Source: Dichetophora obliterata (taxonomy: Eukaryota; Arthropoda; Insecta; Diptera; Sciomyzidae). From it: 64,000 nt of DNA. Under the pieces are notes generated by a model, which saw only the letters and a list, made by a program, of their open reading frames with translations, ran no database searches and was not told the origin of the DNA. Within the stretch, counting starts at the first letter, position 1. Each line of letters starts with the position of its first letter. The position numbers and the translations under genes were made by a program. The stretch covers positions 52,525,753 to 52,589,752 of the forward strand of contig OY986438.1 of the NCBI GenBank assembly GCA_963920525.1. Direction: 5' to 3'. Of this stretch, positions 45,940-57,619 are shown in pieces.

Positions 45940-46200
45940 CCGAAAAGACCTGGTTTGTCTTGGTGCCTGCGTTTGCAACTGATTTTCTTTATTTTATGAA
46001 AATTGGTTTGGTGAAGTTGACCTAGTTTGTCGAGTAACCACCCTGTCAAGCCAGGATCTCACCGGCTTCAGGAAGACAGAACGATATATAATATATATAT
46101 ACCTATTGGAGTGGTGTTTTATTGGGTATGAGACCTTGTTTGTCACACGACTCCGCCGTATACAAAAATTGTTGCTAACTTGACCTTGTTTGTCTTGAAA
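45940..46200 (+). repeat. Repeated GACCTNGTTTGTC motif
   Basis: The motif appears near 45949, 46019, 46131 and 46180 with irregular spacing in the 3' region of LINE copy 2. Confidence 0.5.
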
Positions 46201-46499
46201 ACGCAACCCTGCTTTTCTGTCTGATATCATTCGATTTGACTTAACTTTTTTCTTTGTTATTTTTTATACTATAATAAAATTATATACTTTAAGCAATTTA
46301 TTAAAACTTTTTAGTTTGTTAATAATACATGATTTCAATCAAAATCATACTTTATATTTTTTAATATTATTAAATATCTTATTTTATAATTTTAAATTTG
46401 CTATAAAACCTGTTAAGGTTTAGCAATCAAGTAAATAAAATAAATAAATAAATAAATATATTATATATATTATATGTATATATAAAATATTTATTATTA

Positions 46500-46995
46500 T
46501 TATATATATTTTTTTTACCTTAATTGCATTTAAATACTATTTGAATGCATTTCAGGAGTAGTTTATGAGAATGCCTCTAGAAAGCGATTCTCGATGAAAC
46601 TAGGAAGAAGCACAATTGGATCTATAAAATGTCTTCTGGAAGCAGTGTACCTAGGAATGCACGTCAAATTTGTATCAAAAAATTTGCTGGGATAGTGTGT
46701 TTATTGTATAGAAGTAAGACTTTTTAAAATTAAGAATAATAGAGAATTTTGTGAAAGGGGCAGAGAGAAAGACAGCGCGAGCATCTCAAAAGAAATACAA
46801 TACAAGATGTGCAAAAGAAATATTCTACTTATTTAATATTTTTACTATCATTGGTTGGTGCTCCAATTGGTAATACGGATTTTAATTGTTTGTAATAACA
46901 AAAATATGAGATATGGGATCCTATTTATATACAAAAAACACAATATATAGAAAAAAACTTTATATTATAGTTAATTTCAAAAAAATGTATGACCC
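46500..46995. other. Unassigned sequence
   Basis: Nothing recognised. The last part, together with 48253-48310, resembles 49515-49575 in the same orientation ('ggtcaaatgtataagctggctctatt' type text), so this is the pre-insertion site of the next element. Confidence 0.4.
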
Positions 46996-46998
46996 TTA

Positions 46999-48249
46999 GG
47001 GCCACTTTGTTCACAAAGGGCATAAATATGATTTAATTCGGGGATAACTATCTCTAGGTAAATTTTATACCAAGCGTATAAATCGGGAAATAAAAAAGTT
47101 TTGTTCACACTTTATCCTAGCTTTATGCTTAGAGCATAAATTCGCTCTCAGTTTATATCGATTTCCATTGGAATGTTAGAGTGTTGCTCATTAATTAAGA
47201 AATGTGTGGGGATTTTTGGTTTATTTTTGCGGATTTAGGGATTGGAGTGAACAGTAGGTAAAAATGGATCGCTGATTTTGCATCTGATGTCAGAATTTCA
47301 AAATTCTAAAATTTTTCTATACAGGGCTGCCAACTAAACATTTTTTTAAGAATTTTAAACATGAAGTAACAGTATTGAAGGGGTTAGTTCTTTCGAATCT
47401 GGTGTCAGAAATTTAAAATTCAAGATGGCGGATAGAGCTGCCATCTAATTTCTTGTTTATTTATGCGAATTCAACTCTGGGAGAAACACTAGGTAAAATT
47501 GGGTCGCTGATTCCGAATCCGTCGTCAGGATTTCAAAATGATAAAATTTTATAATAATAGGGCTGCCACCTAATAATATGTATTTTCAAAAGTAAAAGCA
47601 ACCCTATTATTTCAATATTTTATAATTTTGAAATTCTGACCACGGATTCGGATTCAGCGACCCATTTTTGGCATACCATTTTTTTGCCAGCCCCACCTTG
47701 AATTTAAAACTTTTGAATTCAGATTCGAAATCAGTAACCCCCCAATACTATTCCCTCATGTTTAAAATTCTTAAAATAAAACATTTTTAGGTAGCAACCC
47801 TATGTGAAGAAAATTTTTCGAGTTTTAATATTCTGACAACGGATTCGGATTCAGCGACTCATTTCTACCCTTTAGTTCGCGCCAGCCCCGAATTCGAAAA
47901 ATATAAAATTAAGATGGCAACCTAATCCAACATCTTGAATTTTTAAATCCTGACACCAGATTCGAAATCAGTAACCCCCAATCCTATTTCCCTATGTTTA
48001 AAAATCTGTATTATCAATATTTTGACAACAAGTAAAAAAAATATTAAAATGAGAGTAATGAGAGCGAATCAAAACTCTTAACTCACCAATTTTCACTAGT
48101 TAAATATTTCTGGGGTTAAGCTATCTCGCCACCATTTTTATCTCCAGCTTGAAGAGTTTAATGCTTAACTCACTGTGAACAAATGAAAAACTGGAAAATC
48201 ATGGAATTAACTCGGGGATAAATTTATCTCTCTGTGAACAAAATGGCCC
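46999..48249. mobile_element. TTA-flanked long foldback element
   Basis: Ends GGGCCACTTTGTTCACA and the complement of GGGCCATTTTGTTCACA, flanked by TTA at 46996-46998 and 48250-48252. A TWA target and GGG start indicate PIF/Harbinger. The interior (about 47230-48010) is itself a long imperfect inverted repeat centred near 47600, with shared blocks such as 'gattcggattcagcgaccc'. No transposase is present, so it is non-autonomous. Confidence 0.85.
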
Positions 48250-48429
48250 TTAGGGAGGTCAGATGTATGAGCAGGTCCTATTAATTTTTTTCTCTCAACA
48301 TTTCTTCTGAATACACCTATACTCTATACGCAACCCTTTTGGGAGTCCCCAAACTAAAAACACAAAAAATAGAAAAACATGTCAATTATACCGCACCACA
48401 ATTATCGGAAAAAATTTAACACTTCAAGT

Positions 48430-48887
48430 TAGAGCTGTAAAACTATCGATGGCACTTTCGGTACAATCGATGGTTTAACTTTATTCAACTATATAGTAAA
48501 TTATGGTAAAGCAGATTAAGGTGTTTTTGGGTGTTTCTTATTAAAAAAATATATTAAAGCTGTGTGCGAATTGATCTAAATGCGACCTAAACTAAATTGG
48601 GTCGATAAGGCAGAGCTTCCTTTTTAGGTAGCTTGAGAATTTTCTAAATTATTTAGGAAGCACTGCCGTATCGACACTATTTAGTTTAGGTCACATTTAG
48701 ATCAATTCGCACACAGCCTAAATTTGCTGTTCTATACTTAAATTATAACCTTTACTAAAAAGGTATGGCCAGTATAGCTTTTGATGGATCAGTGTGAACT
48801 TCGATACTATCTACAATATATTGATAGTTTCAAATACCACTATTCCAAATATCGATGGTATCGAATATCGATAGTTTGACAGCTCTA
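48430..48887. mobile_element. hAT MITE with 8-bp TSD
   Basis: Ends TAGAGCTGTAAAACTATCGATG and the complement of TAGAGCTGTCAAACTATCGATA, flanked by CTTCAAGT at 48422-48429 and 48888-48895. Internal ATCGAT motifs recur near both ends. No coding capacity. Confidence 0.9.
48558..48718. mobile_element. TAA-flanked MITE nested in the hAT MITE
   Basis: About 65-bp arms: 'gctgtgtgcgaattgatcta' and its complement at the ends, continuing through 'cctaaactaaat' and 'gtcgata..gcag'. Flanked by TAA at 48555-48557 and 48719-48721, a Harbinger-type target. Confidence 0.85.
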
Positions 48888-48895
48888 CTTCAAGT

Positions 48896-49480
48896 AAACA
48901 ATAAACACGTGAAACAAGAGGCAAAGGATAGTAAAACTGCGCTATCACTTTTTCTTTGGAATGTCAGGATATCTAACTTGACTAAATGTCAGGATAAATA
49001 ACTTTTTAGTTACAAAAAGGAATTGTTTAAAAAAATTTATTTTAATACTTAAAACATTCAAAACATGGCAATATGGGTATCAAATGAAAGGATACAATCT
49101 CTTTTCCAGAAATATGAAGTGGCAATACATCCATACCAATTAGGTAGTTTAGTTCAATTGACTAATGTTTTTGTTTTAAATTTATGGAAATTACTTTCAA
49201 TTTGAAAAACTTCCATTACTTTTAAAACAAAACCAAAAATATATTTCACACTTTTTTTTATAAAAAAGACTGTGTTCTTTCATTTACTACCCTATGTTTT
49301 TATTACCCTATGTTATTATGATACTGCTATTTTTTAAAGATTTAAAGTGTTGAAATAAATTTTTTAAGCAAATACTTTTTGTAACTTAAAAGTCATTTAA
49401 AAAATTCTGACGTTTTAGAGAAACAGTAACAGCGCAGTTTTACTATCATTTGTTTATCATTGTTTATTTCTTGTGTAAAA
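48896..49480. repeat. Imperfect inverted repeat
   Basis: 48900-49040 matches the complement of 49330-49475: 'gatagtaaaactgcgct', 'gtcagga/gtcagaat', and 'agttacaaaaag' appear in both arms in order. No target duplication was found. Confidence 0.6.
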
Positions 49481-49699
49481 AGTGCTGTCGTACAGTGTTA
49501 TAGTTCGTATCAAAAATTCAATGACCCCAAAGTGGGGTCAAATGTATAAGCTGGCTCTATTGAGTTTTGCTTTTCAACATACCCAACAAACAAAATTATG
49601 CTCTTATGATATCGTTTACGAATCGCTTTCTCGTACATTTTATTCACTAGCAATTATCTGGAGAGGGAGAAATTCCTTTATCGTTAGTGATTAGTTTAA

Positions 49700-50165
49700 A
49701 CCTACAAAAGCAATTCGTGAACGAACCGCCAAAACTAAAAAAATGAATTCGTTAACGAATCGTCATATTTAAAAAAGCAATTCGTTAACGAATCGTCATA
49801 TTTAAAAAAGCAATTCATTAACGAATCGTCATATTTAAAAAAGCAATTCGTTAACGAATCACCAAAATTCAAAACCGCAAAAAAAAATTTAGAAAATACA
49901 GGTTCTTCATTTAGTCATATATGTGTTACTTCAGTTTTACACGGATATATAAACAAACTGGGTAAATAGCAGTTCGCTACGAATCGTTAAAGATAACTAA
50001 AGCCATTCGGTAAAGAATCGCTAAAAATAGAAGTAATGACTGTCTAATGAATTGCTAAAAATAAGGGATGTGAATTGCTAGCGAATCGCTAAAATTAAAT
50101 GAAGTGATTTGCTAGCGAGTCACAAAAACGTTAAAAGGCGATTCGATAGCTAATCGCTGAGACGA
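49700..50165 (+). repeat. 33-bp palindromic tandem array
   Basis: Perfect-period copies of 'gcaattcgttaacgaatcgtcatatttaaaaaa' have phase marks at 49746, 49779, 49812 and 49845. Each holds the 14-bp palindrome ATTCGTTAACGAAT. Degenerate relatives (gctagcgaatcgct, attcggtaaagaatcgct and similar) continue on both sides to about 49610 and 50165. Confidence 0.9.
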
Positions 50166-50169
50166 AAAA

Positions 50170-51395
50170 AATAATTAGTGGATTAGTGGATAGTTAACTC
50201 GCCACAATGTTTGTATGGTATCTACACTTCATCTGCCACCCTTCTGAGGTCCACATAAAAAAAAATAAAAAAATCATTGCCGTGTTCACAAAAACGTGAC
50301 GAGACTATAAATATTTTTCGTGGCGAGAGTCGAAAAATTACACTTCAGAAATGTTTTTAGATCTTTGCTTATAGCGCTTATGCTCGAGCTTTTGACGAAA
50401 AAAAGACTAATTTCTGAAATCTGCGCGCATTTCTGAAATCCATGTAGAATTGATCGCAGCAATTTTTTTTAGTTCCTTGAACTCAAACTGTACCACACAA
50501 ACCACACCAAATATTTTAGCCTCTAGCTTTTCTATTTAGGTTTTTCTCTCATAATGTCTGCACATTGTGTGCCATGCTCTTGCCTATCGAAGGGCTGTGC
50601 TTGTTATCCTTTTGTTTTATGAGTTTTCCTTCACACATCCCTGCATTCTATGAATCAATATCTCGAGGTCATAGACTAAAATATTGCTGTTGTTATTTTA
50701 ATTAATTTTTAAGGTATTTATAAACTAAAGCAAACAAATTAAAAGCAAATAAACCAAAACAGTATTCATGTTATGTTGCCAGAAGCTTAAATTTGGATCA
50801 GTCAATTTTAATTTAACCGCACACCACAACTAAATCCTATTTTAATTACAATACTATTATTGGGATATTATAGCGATTACACTATTTAACAACTTTCAAA
50901 CTTTTGTCCAAAATGACAGAATTTGGTCAACGGATTCTAGCAGAGAGACAAAAGCAATATTTCATGCATATCGGCGTTTTACAAGATTACATTTGAGTAG
51001 TTTTAAATAAAGGTTTTAACTTTAATCTAATTTAATCAATTTACCAACATAAAGAGTATGAAAAATGCTTTAAGTGTATATGCCTTTGGCATAGTTGTGT
51101 TCACAGACTTATACTTAAATTATATAAGAAATCAGAGATATTGGTGTAGGTAAAAATAAGTCTTCCATACGTAATGCTGAAGTGAATGAACTTAACAGAA
51201 ATTTTGTAAATATACCACGGTTTATACAGATGTAAACGGTTCTCGGTATTTCACCCCAACGTACAGAAATAACTTTTTGGTTTCGTTGTGTTGACCAAAG
51301 TGTGGTTCTGTTCAGCCTCCTGTCAATTGAATCAAACGCCGTATGTTTTCGTAAAATCCATCCGCTTTTTCCGAAAATTCTATTACCAGTTTTAT
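50170..51395. other. Unassigned sequence
   Basis: Nothing recognised. Confidence 0.4.
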
Positions 51396-51405
51396 TACCA
51401 TACAT

Positions 51406-51819
51406 CAGTGATGTGCGGCGTAGAGAACATAATGTCGACAATACTATTGTCGACGGTGTCGAGAATGTCGTGTAGACAATTGCTTTTAACGACGTGTAGA
51501 TAATTAATGTAAAAGGCTGCATGTTTATTGTAATATTTAATTACATTGAGTCCAAGTTCGAAGTATTCCTTATATTTACGCCTTCTGGGCATGGCTTTTG
51601 TTTGTTTAATTGTAAAATTTGTTACTTTGTGTTAATTAAACGACTTTTCAAAAGGTTTTAAGAATCAGCAGAATCTAAATAGAACTTGCATTTTCGCAGT
51701 GTTGCATTTTGTTGACATTGTTTACACAATTCTCGACATTATCTACATTGTCGACACATTCTGCATTGTCGACACCAAAATGTCGACAGTTAAAGACGAC
51801 GCGTCGAGGAACATCACTG
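51406..51819. mobile_element. hAT MITE with TGTCGACA subterminal repeats
   Basis: Ends CAGTGATGT and ACATCACTG, flanked by the 8-bp duplication CCATACAT (51398-51405 and 51820-51827). GTCGACA-type palindromic motifs occur at 51440-51480 and 51705-51790, on both sides of a plain core. Confidence 0.85.
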
Positions 51820-51899
51820 CCATACATAATGTGACCAACATTTTCAAAGACTTTAAAAAGAAGTACAAAATAAGTACATAGAAAATATATAAAAGTGCA

Positions 51900-52330
51900 A
51901 CCACAAAAAAAAAAATATGTATAATTATAATAGATTAAAAATAAGATCAAGCTTACAGTTCACTGCTTATTAATATAATTTTGTGATATACCGTTTTTAT
52001 TTTAAATCACACATAAATTAAAGTAACAATATTAAATATATCCAAGCATATATCGCACCCGCAGTAGATAACCGTCATAAATTAAAACATCACAAATTTT
52101 CAGGAGAGCCAAAAAACTGTTGATGAATGAATTTTTCCAGGTAAAGAAGTTAGTGATGTAAAATATATTTTTTGCAGTAGTTAGACATGTGTATTGTAAA
52201 TTTATTTATGAAAAAATAGTCAAAAAGAAGTACACCAAGTAAAAATAAGTACTTTTAGCGTACTGAGCTACAAGAAGTACAGCGAGCAAAAAAGATGTAA
52301 AAAACTCTGAAAAGGAATTACATACATAAC
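51900..52330. other. AT-rich sequence, nothing recognised
   Basis: Nothing recognised. Confidence 0.4.
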
Positions 52331-52334
52331 CCAC

Positions 52335-53280
52335 ATTTTCGACACTGTTCTTACTTCATCTATTTTACCAAAAAGCTGGAAAAAAGCTACAACTATTCCA
52401 GTGCCTGAACATGAAGTGAAAATCGACTTATTGTCATTTTTTCACAATTGGCTACACCGGCGTGTTACTACAATTGGCGGTCGTGTTACTGCACTTATAG
52501 ATGAGGTTGAAAAGATAAGATCTGGCTTGGACAGTAACAAAGTGAGCTTCTTAAATTTTTTTGATCAGTTAAAGGTCTTTGATACAGTCAACCATGATAT
52601 TTTTCTCACCAAATTGGGTAACATGTTTAACTTTCCTCCTACAGCAGATTACATATTGTGGTCATATCTTGTTCAAAAATATCAAGATGTATTTGCTAAT
52701 AAAATTACGTAAGAAGTTTCTGATGGTTAACAGGGGAGTTCCCCAGGGTTCTGTCTTTGGATCTCTGGATATTATCTGGATAATAGCAACCTAGCGCATA
52801 GAAACATGGGCAATGGTCAATAGCTTATTTCTTAACCCGAAAAGTAAAAATGTATAGTCATCTCAAAAAGAATAGTTAACGTTTAGAATATCCAAAGGTT
52901 ATCTTGAACAACTTCGTTTTTGAATTTGTTGACTCAGTTAAGAACCTTGGAGTAATCTTCAACAGGACTTTGACTTGGAATACACACATTGGAAGTACAA
53001 TTGTTAAAATTGATGGTATACTTAGGGTATTGAGGGTTTCACAGTCTTTTTTTGAAACTTAAAAATAGCTTACATTCTCCCTGCCCTTCTTTATGGATGT
53101 GAAATCTTTGTGAAATCTTTGATTCTCTCTGTAAACAAAAACTCAGTGTAGCATTTAACAATATAGCTAGGTATATTTTTGGCTTACAGCGTTCAGATAT
53201 GTTACTCACCATGACTTTTGAAAACACACTTCAATTTTTAACTCTATTTTTGCTACATAAGGTGTTATACACTGGAGAAC
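52335..53280 (+). pseudogene. Decayed non-LTR reverse transcriptase fragment
   Basis: In changing frames: 'ILPKSWKKATTIPVP' (52365), 'QLKVFDTVNHDIFLTKL' (52569), matching the catalytic-Asp block A-F-D-T-V-N-H-D-I-L, 'MVNRGVPQGSVFG' (52723), and later 'VKNLGVIFNRTLTWNTHI' (52940) from the region after the RT core. The YADD block is missing. Many stops and deletions. It differs from the two Jockey-type copies and may belong to another LINE clade. Confidence 0.65.
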
Positions 53281-53492
53281 CGTATTAATTGCATAGGCGT
53301 AGCCAGACTCCTCTATAGGGGCACGTTCCCAAAAGTCCTGAAGTATACATATAAACCAGTCCTAGCGTGTATCGTGTAATCCTGTAATCGTATAATCCTG
53401 TTTGTCTCACATGTACGCGCATTAGCACACAACTGAAAAAATAATACAAGTGTTTTTTTGGCCGCCACTGATATAAACAATGTGTAAATTAA

Positions 53493-54850
53493 GGCCTTTA
53501 CTCTGTAACGTGGTTTTTTTTACGTTCGCTGTTGCGTGGGATCACTCGTGTCTTGCCCTTATTTAACCTACTTAAATCGCTCCTAGGATCCTGCCAACAT
53601 TTTTACATGATGATTGGTATTTCTATTCGAATTAATAGGTTTATTTATTAATTAATTAATTATAAAAAATTACTGAAATAAAATTTATCAAAAAAACGAT
53701 ATTTTTATCAAAAAGCTGTCATTTTATAAGAATTATAGTAAAGTAAAAAAAAACTAACAAGAAAATAAGCTTAAAGGCTTATATTTTAATAAAAGAAAAA
53801 ACAAAGATAAAAAATAATATAAGACGCTTAATTTTTTAGCCTCAAAATAGCCTATTTGTAAAGTAGGAAAAATTTGGTATGTTAGGGGTTAGGTTCAGTA
53901 TTAGAAAGCTTACTTGTTTTTTTCAATCAAAATTATAAAAAACTAGTTATTATTTAAGATTAAAAACTTTTTCATTTCCGCAAACGTTCGCTGTAATGTG
54001 GGGTCACCTGTGCCTTTTTCAAAATTCAAACGCTCCCCTGCAGTGTAAGACTAGTCAGCATTAAAACATGAGTAGTATTTATACTAGTCAAAACAAACTA
54101 GTTTATATTTTGTCACGATTTACTAGTTGCAAAAGTAGTTTAAACCCAACAAGTTTTTGTCAAGTCACATTAAACCAGTTGTAAAACTAGCCAAAATCAA
54201 ACTATACTACATATTATCAAAATCAACCAGTTCCAAAACCAGTTGGAGCTGGGTACCCCATTGGAACAAACTAATAATAAACAAATTAAAACATATAAAA
54301 ACTAATTTTAAAACATGTAGTATACCATAAACATGGTATTTCATCAAATGGCTTTAACTTTAGCCTTTAGCTAATATTTTGTTGTAAAAATATATGTTCT
54401 TTGAACTATTGAAAAAATATGAACCTATGAACTAGTTTTAATTCGATAATTACTATATTGGTTAAAAACTAGTCACAACCCAACTAGAACTTTACTTTAC
54501 ATAAAAAATGAGTTGTTAACTAGTTAAAACCTTATCTATAGTAAGACAATTGTCTTTTCCAATGACATCACCACGTAAAAAATACCAGTCGATTCTATGA
54601 TAATAGGACATAAATCGAACTAGTTGTTGGATATTTCCAACTAGTTGTTGACTGGTATAAATCTAGCTGGTTACACTGCAGGGTCCTTAGCAACGACCGA
54701 ACAAATTGATGAAATCAATGCCAGCTGTGAGCGCCCCAACTAAATTTTTTTTTCATGAGAAGTAAATGTCGCTAGCGCTACGTGTTCATGAGATATACAC
54801 CTAACAAGAAATCACCTGGCCATGAGTGACCCCACGTTACAGGGTAAAGG
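53493..54850. mobile_element. TTAA-flanked element (piggyBac/Kolobok-type target)
   Basis: Left end GGCCTTTACTCTGTAACGTGG and right end the complement of CCTTTACCCTGTAACGTGG, flanked by TTAA at 53489-53492 and 54851-54854. An internal direct repeat of the left end's follow-on text ('acgttcgctgt.gtgggatcac') lies near 53990. No transposase. A second element is nested at 54036-54683. Confidence 0.75.
54036..54683. mobile_element. Nested element with CCCTGCAGTGTAA ends
   Basis: Perfect 13-bp inverted ends. Subterminal regions are packed with ACTAGT / AACTAGTT motifs in both orientations. I could not find a target duplication, so the superfamily is open. Confidence 0.7.
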
Positions 54851-54855
54851 TTAAT

Positions 54856-55345
54856 AGTCGATTACAGGTCTGTTCCCGTGCTCGATTCAAGTAACTTAAA
54901 GTTGCTTGAAAGCTTTATTTTACAAATTTTTTAAGCTCGAGAGAAGAATAACAGACTAACATGTGTTTCCACCGATTATCGCTTTAAAATAGCAACAAAA
55001 AAAAAATGTGTAAATGGTGAATCCAAATAGCTTACATTAATTCACTTTTTCACTTAAACATTTGTGTAAAAATTCATATATCTGAAAAAAATAGCAAAAA
55101 TATTGTTCCGTATTTGCATCGAAAATAAAATCACACTAAAGCCCATTTTTAAAACCATTTTTTAAATGAAGCTTGTTAATTTTTTAATCAATATTTATAT
55201 GTTTTTTTTTTAATTTCTAAATTTATTGAAGCTAATGCTTAAGATTTATGTTAAATAAATAATTTTATTATAAAATTAGAAGATTTTGCGCACATTCTGC
55301 ATTTTCTTGACCACATTTTCTTCTAACGCTTGTTGCTGCTTATAC
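54856..55345. other. AT-rich sequence, nothing recognised
   Basis: Nothing recognised. Confidence 0.4.
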
Positions 55346-55353
55346 ACTAGCTG

Positions 55354-56128
55354 CACGGAGAAAATTCTTTGCGCACAAGTCATGATTAAGCTGACTATAA
55401 AATACAAATTGTTTTTGTTTTAATCATATATAAGTTTTGACCATTATGGACAATGCTCACAATTTTTGCTATAATTCTGTATAAAACATGTATAAAACAC
55501 TAATCATATATTATGATCAATTTTAAATTTCCATAATTTTTATGATCAACGAAACTACATTTATTATTAACGAATTGCTCTTAAAAGCGTTAACAGTTTA
55601 TAAGCGTTGACCATAAATTAGTATCAAGTGCGTATGACGAAAAACACAAAGAAAACAACACAGAAGCTTTGTTAGAAAATAAAGCAGTACAGAAAAGAAA
55701 AAAATGTGAAAAATTTTGGCTACAATCCGATTTAAGTGATGACAAATAAAAAAAGTTAGTAATAAAGTGAATAATAGTGAATATATAAGGGTTATAGTTT
55801 ATAAGAAAATTTTATTATATGTGTACAAATAAATAGCTTTTGTAATAAAATAACAAAATTCTTGAATTTTTCCTTAAAAGGTTTATTGAATTCAATATCA
55901 ATTGCGCATGAATACTTGAGCAATGCATCTTACGCCATTTGCTCATACATTATGAACACTTTGGTAATAAGTTTAACACAAGTTATTTTAATATAATGAT
56001 TTCTCTTGCGCCGCATGTGAGCACAAATGCTTTCTCTATGATCAGTTGCTCATAGTTGATAAATGAGATCTATTAGGAAACAAGATAGTATAAGCGTAGG
56101 GAATAATCTATGCACTGAATTCTCTCCG
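55354..56128. other. Possible element with CACGGAGAAAATTC ends
   Basis: CACGGAGAAAATTC at the left and the complement of TGCGGAGAGAATTC at the right give a loose inverted match. The first 300 bp and last 150 bp contain related 'tgatca/atgatc' text. No target duplication was found. A similar 'cacggagaaaa' begins near 57025. Confidence 0.3.
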
Positions 56129-56523
56129 CACTGAATTCTCACTTAAAATATATATTTTGCTATAGTAAAAATGTGTTAAAATTAAGTCTAAAAATATTGG
56201 TTACCGTTAAATAGAGCTTCCGTCATTGTGGAGCGCTGCCATAGGGAAAAGGCATAAAAGAGTCTAGAATACGCATAAAGAAAATATAATTCTATTTTCT
56301 GAGATTTTTGATACTAATTTCTTTAATATAATACGCGCACTATACCGGTTGACACAAGCTTGTACACATAGGAAATCCAATACATTTCGAAGGTATTCTT
56401 AGTCGTTTAGTATTTTAAATAATGTGAGGTCTCCTATCCTACAATGAAATGGCATTAATTGCTATTGCCCCCAAGTTTTCAACTTTTCAAATAAGAATAC
56501 AAAAATTTCCCAATATTAAACAA

Positions 56524-56758
56524 TCGCCCTTATTCTTTAATCCGCGTCGAGTAAATGTCGTCGTCGAGAGCTCACTTTCAGCAATGAATTGTGGTCGAAG
56601 ATCATTTCGACTATCAAAAATTTAAATATTTATTTGACGACGTTTGCTCAATAACTGACATGAACAATCACTGCAGATCTCAACGTCAGTTTCAAGAATA
56701 TAAAAATTTTGTTTCGACGTCGTTTTGAGAGCGAGCGCGGGTTCAAGAATAAGGGCGA
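56524..56758. mobile_element. MITE with TCGCCCTTATTCTT ends, 235 bp
   Basis: Inverted ends TCGCCCTTATTCTTtAAtCCGCG / TCGCCCTTATTCTTgAAcCCGCG (two mismatches in 23). Interior has CGTCGTCGAGAG-type text near both ends. Target duplication unclear. Confidence 0.7.
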
Positions 56759-57099
56759 ATATTTATTTTTTTTTGGAAAACTCAAAAAAACAAATAAGAT
56801 TCTTAGGCCTTTTTTAACTTTGGAGGCCTATAACTCATAAACCAACCCCGAGTGACCTGAAATTTTTCAGATTTGGACTTAGGAAGTCAAAATCCATATG
56901 ATACGAAGAAATTAAAAATTCGAGTAGTTGCTAATCTTGAAATGTTCCCCGCATGCTAAGGGAGTCTTTTTAAACGGATCTCACACCGAATTTACACTAA
57001 TTCATTTATTTCTTTTTCCGATTCACGGAGAAAACTGTTCGCCAAATTTGTATTGGGGTTAAGCAAAACTTGCGCTTGAATCTCAGCCACTTCAAAATT

Positions 57100-57286
57100 A
57101 TGCTAGATTTCAGCAAAAACTAATCAAAATTTGCTATTGCAGTTTATAACAACTTAGAAAATTTTGATTAAATTCAAGCAAAATTTTTCTAAGTTATTAT
57201 AAACTGCAAAAGCATGTTTAAAAATTGCCAAAGTCATTATAAATTGGAATAGCAAATTTTGATTAGTTTTTGCTGAAATCTAGCAT
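57100..57286. repeat. Nested hairpin with perfect 39-bp arms
   Basis: 57100-57138 is the exact reverse complement of 57248-57286. Immediately inside, 57139-57162 pairs with about 57184-57207 with one mismatch. Related 'atttgctt..gagtttat..aactta' text recurs at 57470-57595, so the hairpin is the core of a larger decayed repeat, possibly starting at 'cacggagaaaa' near 57025. Confidence 0.8.
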
Positions 57287-57619
57287 ATTTGTAGGTGAAA
57301 TAATTAATAGCATTACATTAAATTGAAAAACTACCAATATTCGGAGACTTGAACATCGGACGCTTGAGTGTAAGTGCATGGGATTAATCATTCGACCATC
57401 GCAGTTGTAACCTAATCATCGCCTAATTTTGTTCATTAAGAAAAAACGTGTGCTCGTTTGTTTGAAAGAAATTTGCTTGAATTTTGAAAAATTTGCTTAT
57501 TGAGTTTATTGTAACTTATAAAAATTTGCAAGAGTTTAGTAAAAATGTGCTATTTGAGTTTATAATAATTTAGCAAATATTTGCTTGAATTTGATATAAT
57601 ATGGCTTTTTCCTAAGTAC

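Larger units (their letters stand above)
44510..46465 (+). mobile_element. Jockey-type LINE, 5' truncated (copy 2)
   Basis: Starts within RT (about 44510) and extends to a 3' (AAAT)n-type tail near 46430-46460. Better preserved than copy 1: one nonsense codon and one late frameshift in about 1.1 kb of coding. The 0.8-kb stretch after the stop may be 3' UTR or contain another insertion. Target duplication not identified. Confidence 0.7.

Noticed and set aside
49482..49694. 70-codon frame before the palindromic array
   Set aside because: Overlaps dispersed repeat sequence also found around 46.99 and 48.26 kb and shows no domain.
53290..53475. Possible small hAT element ('cataggcgtagccag' ... 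'ggccgccactg')
   Set aside because: The ends match only loosely and the flanking 8-mers differ.
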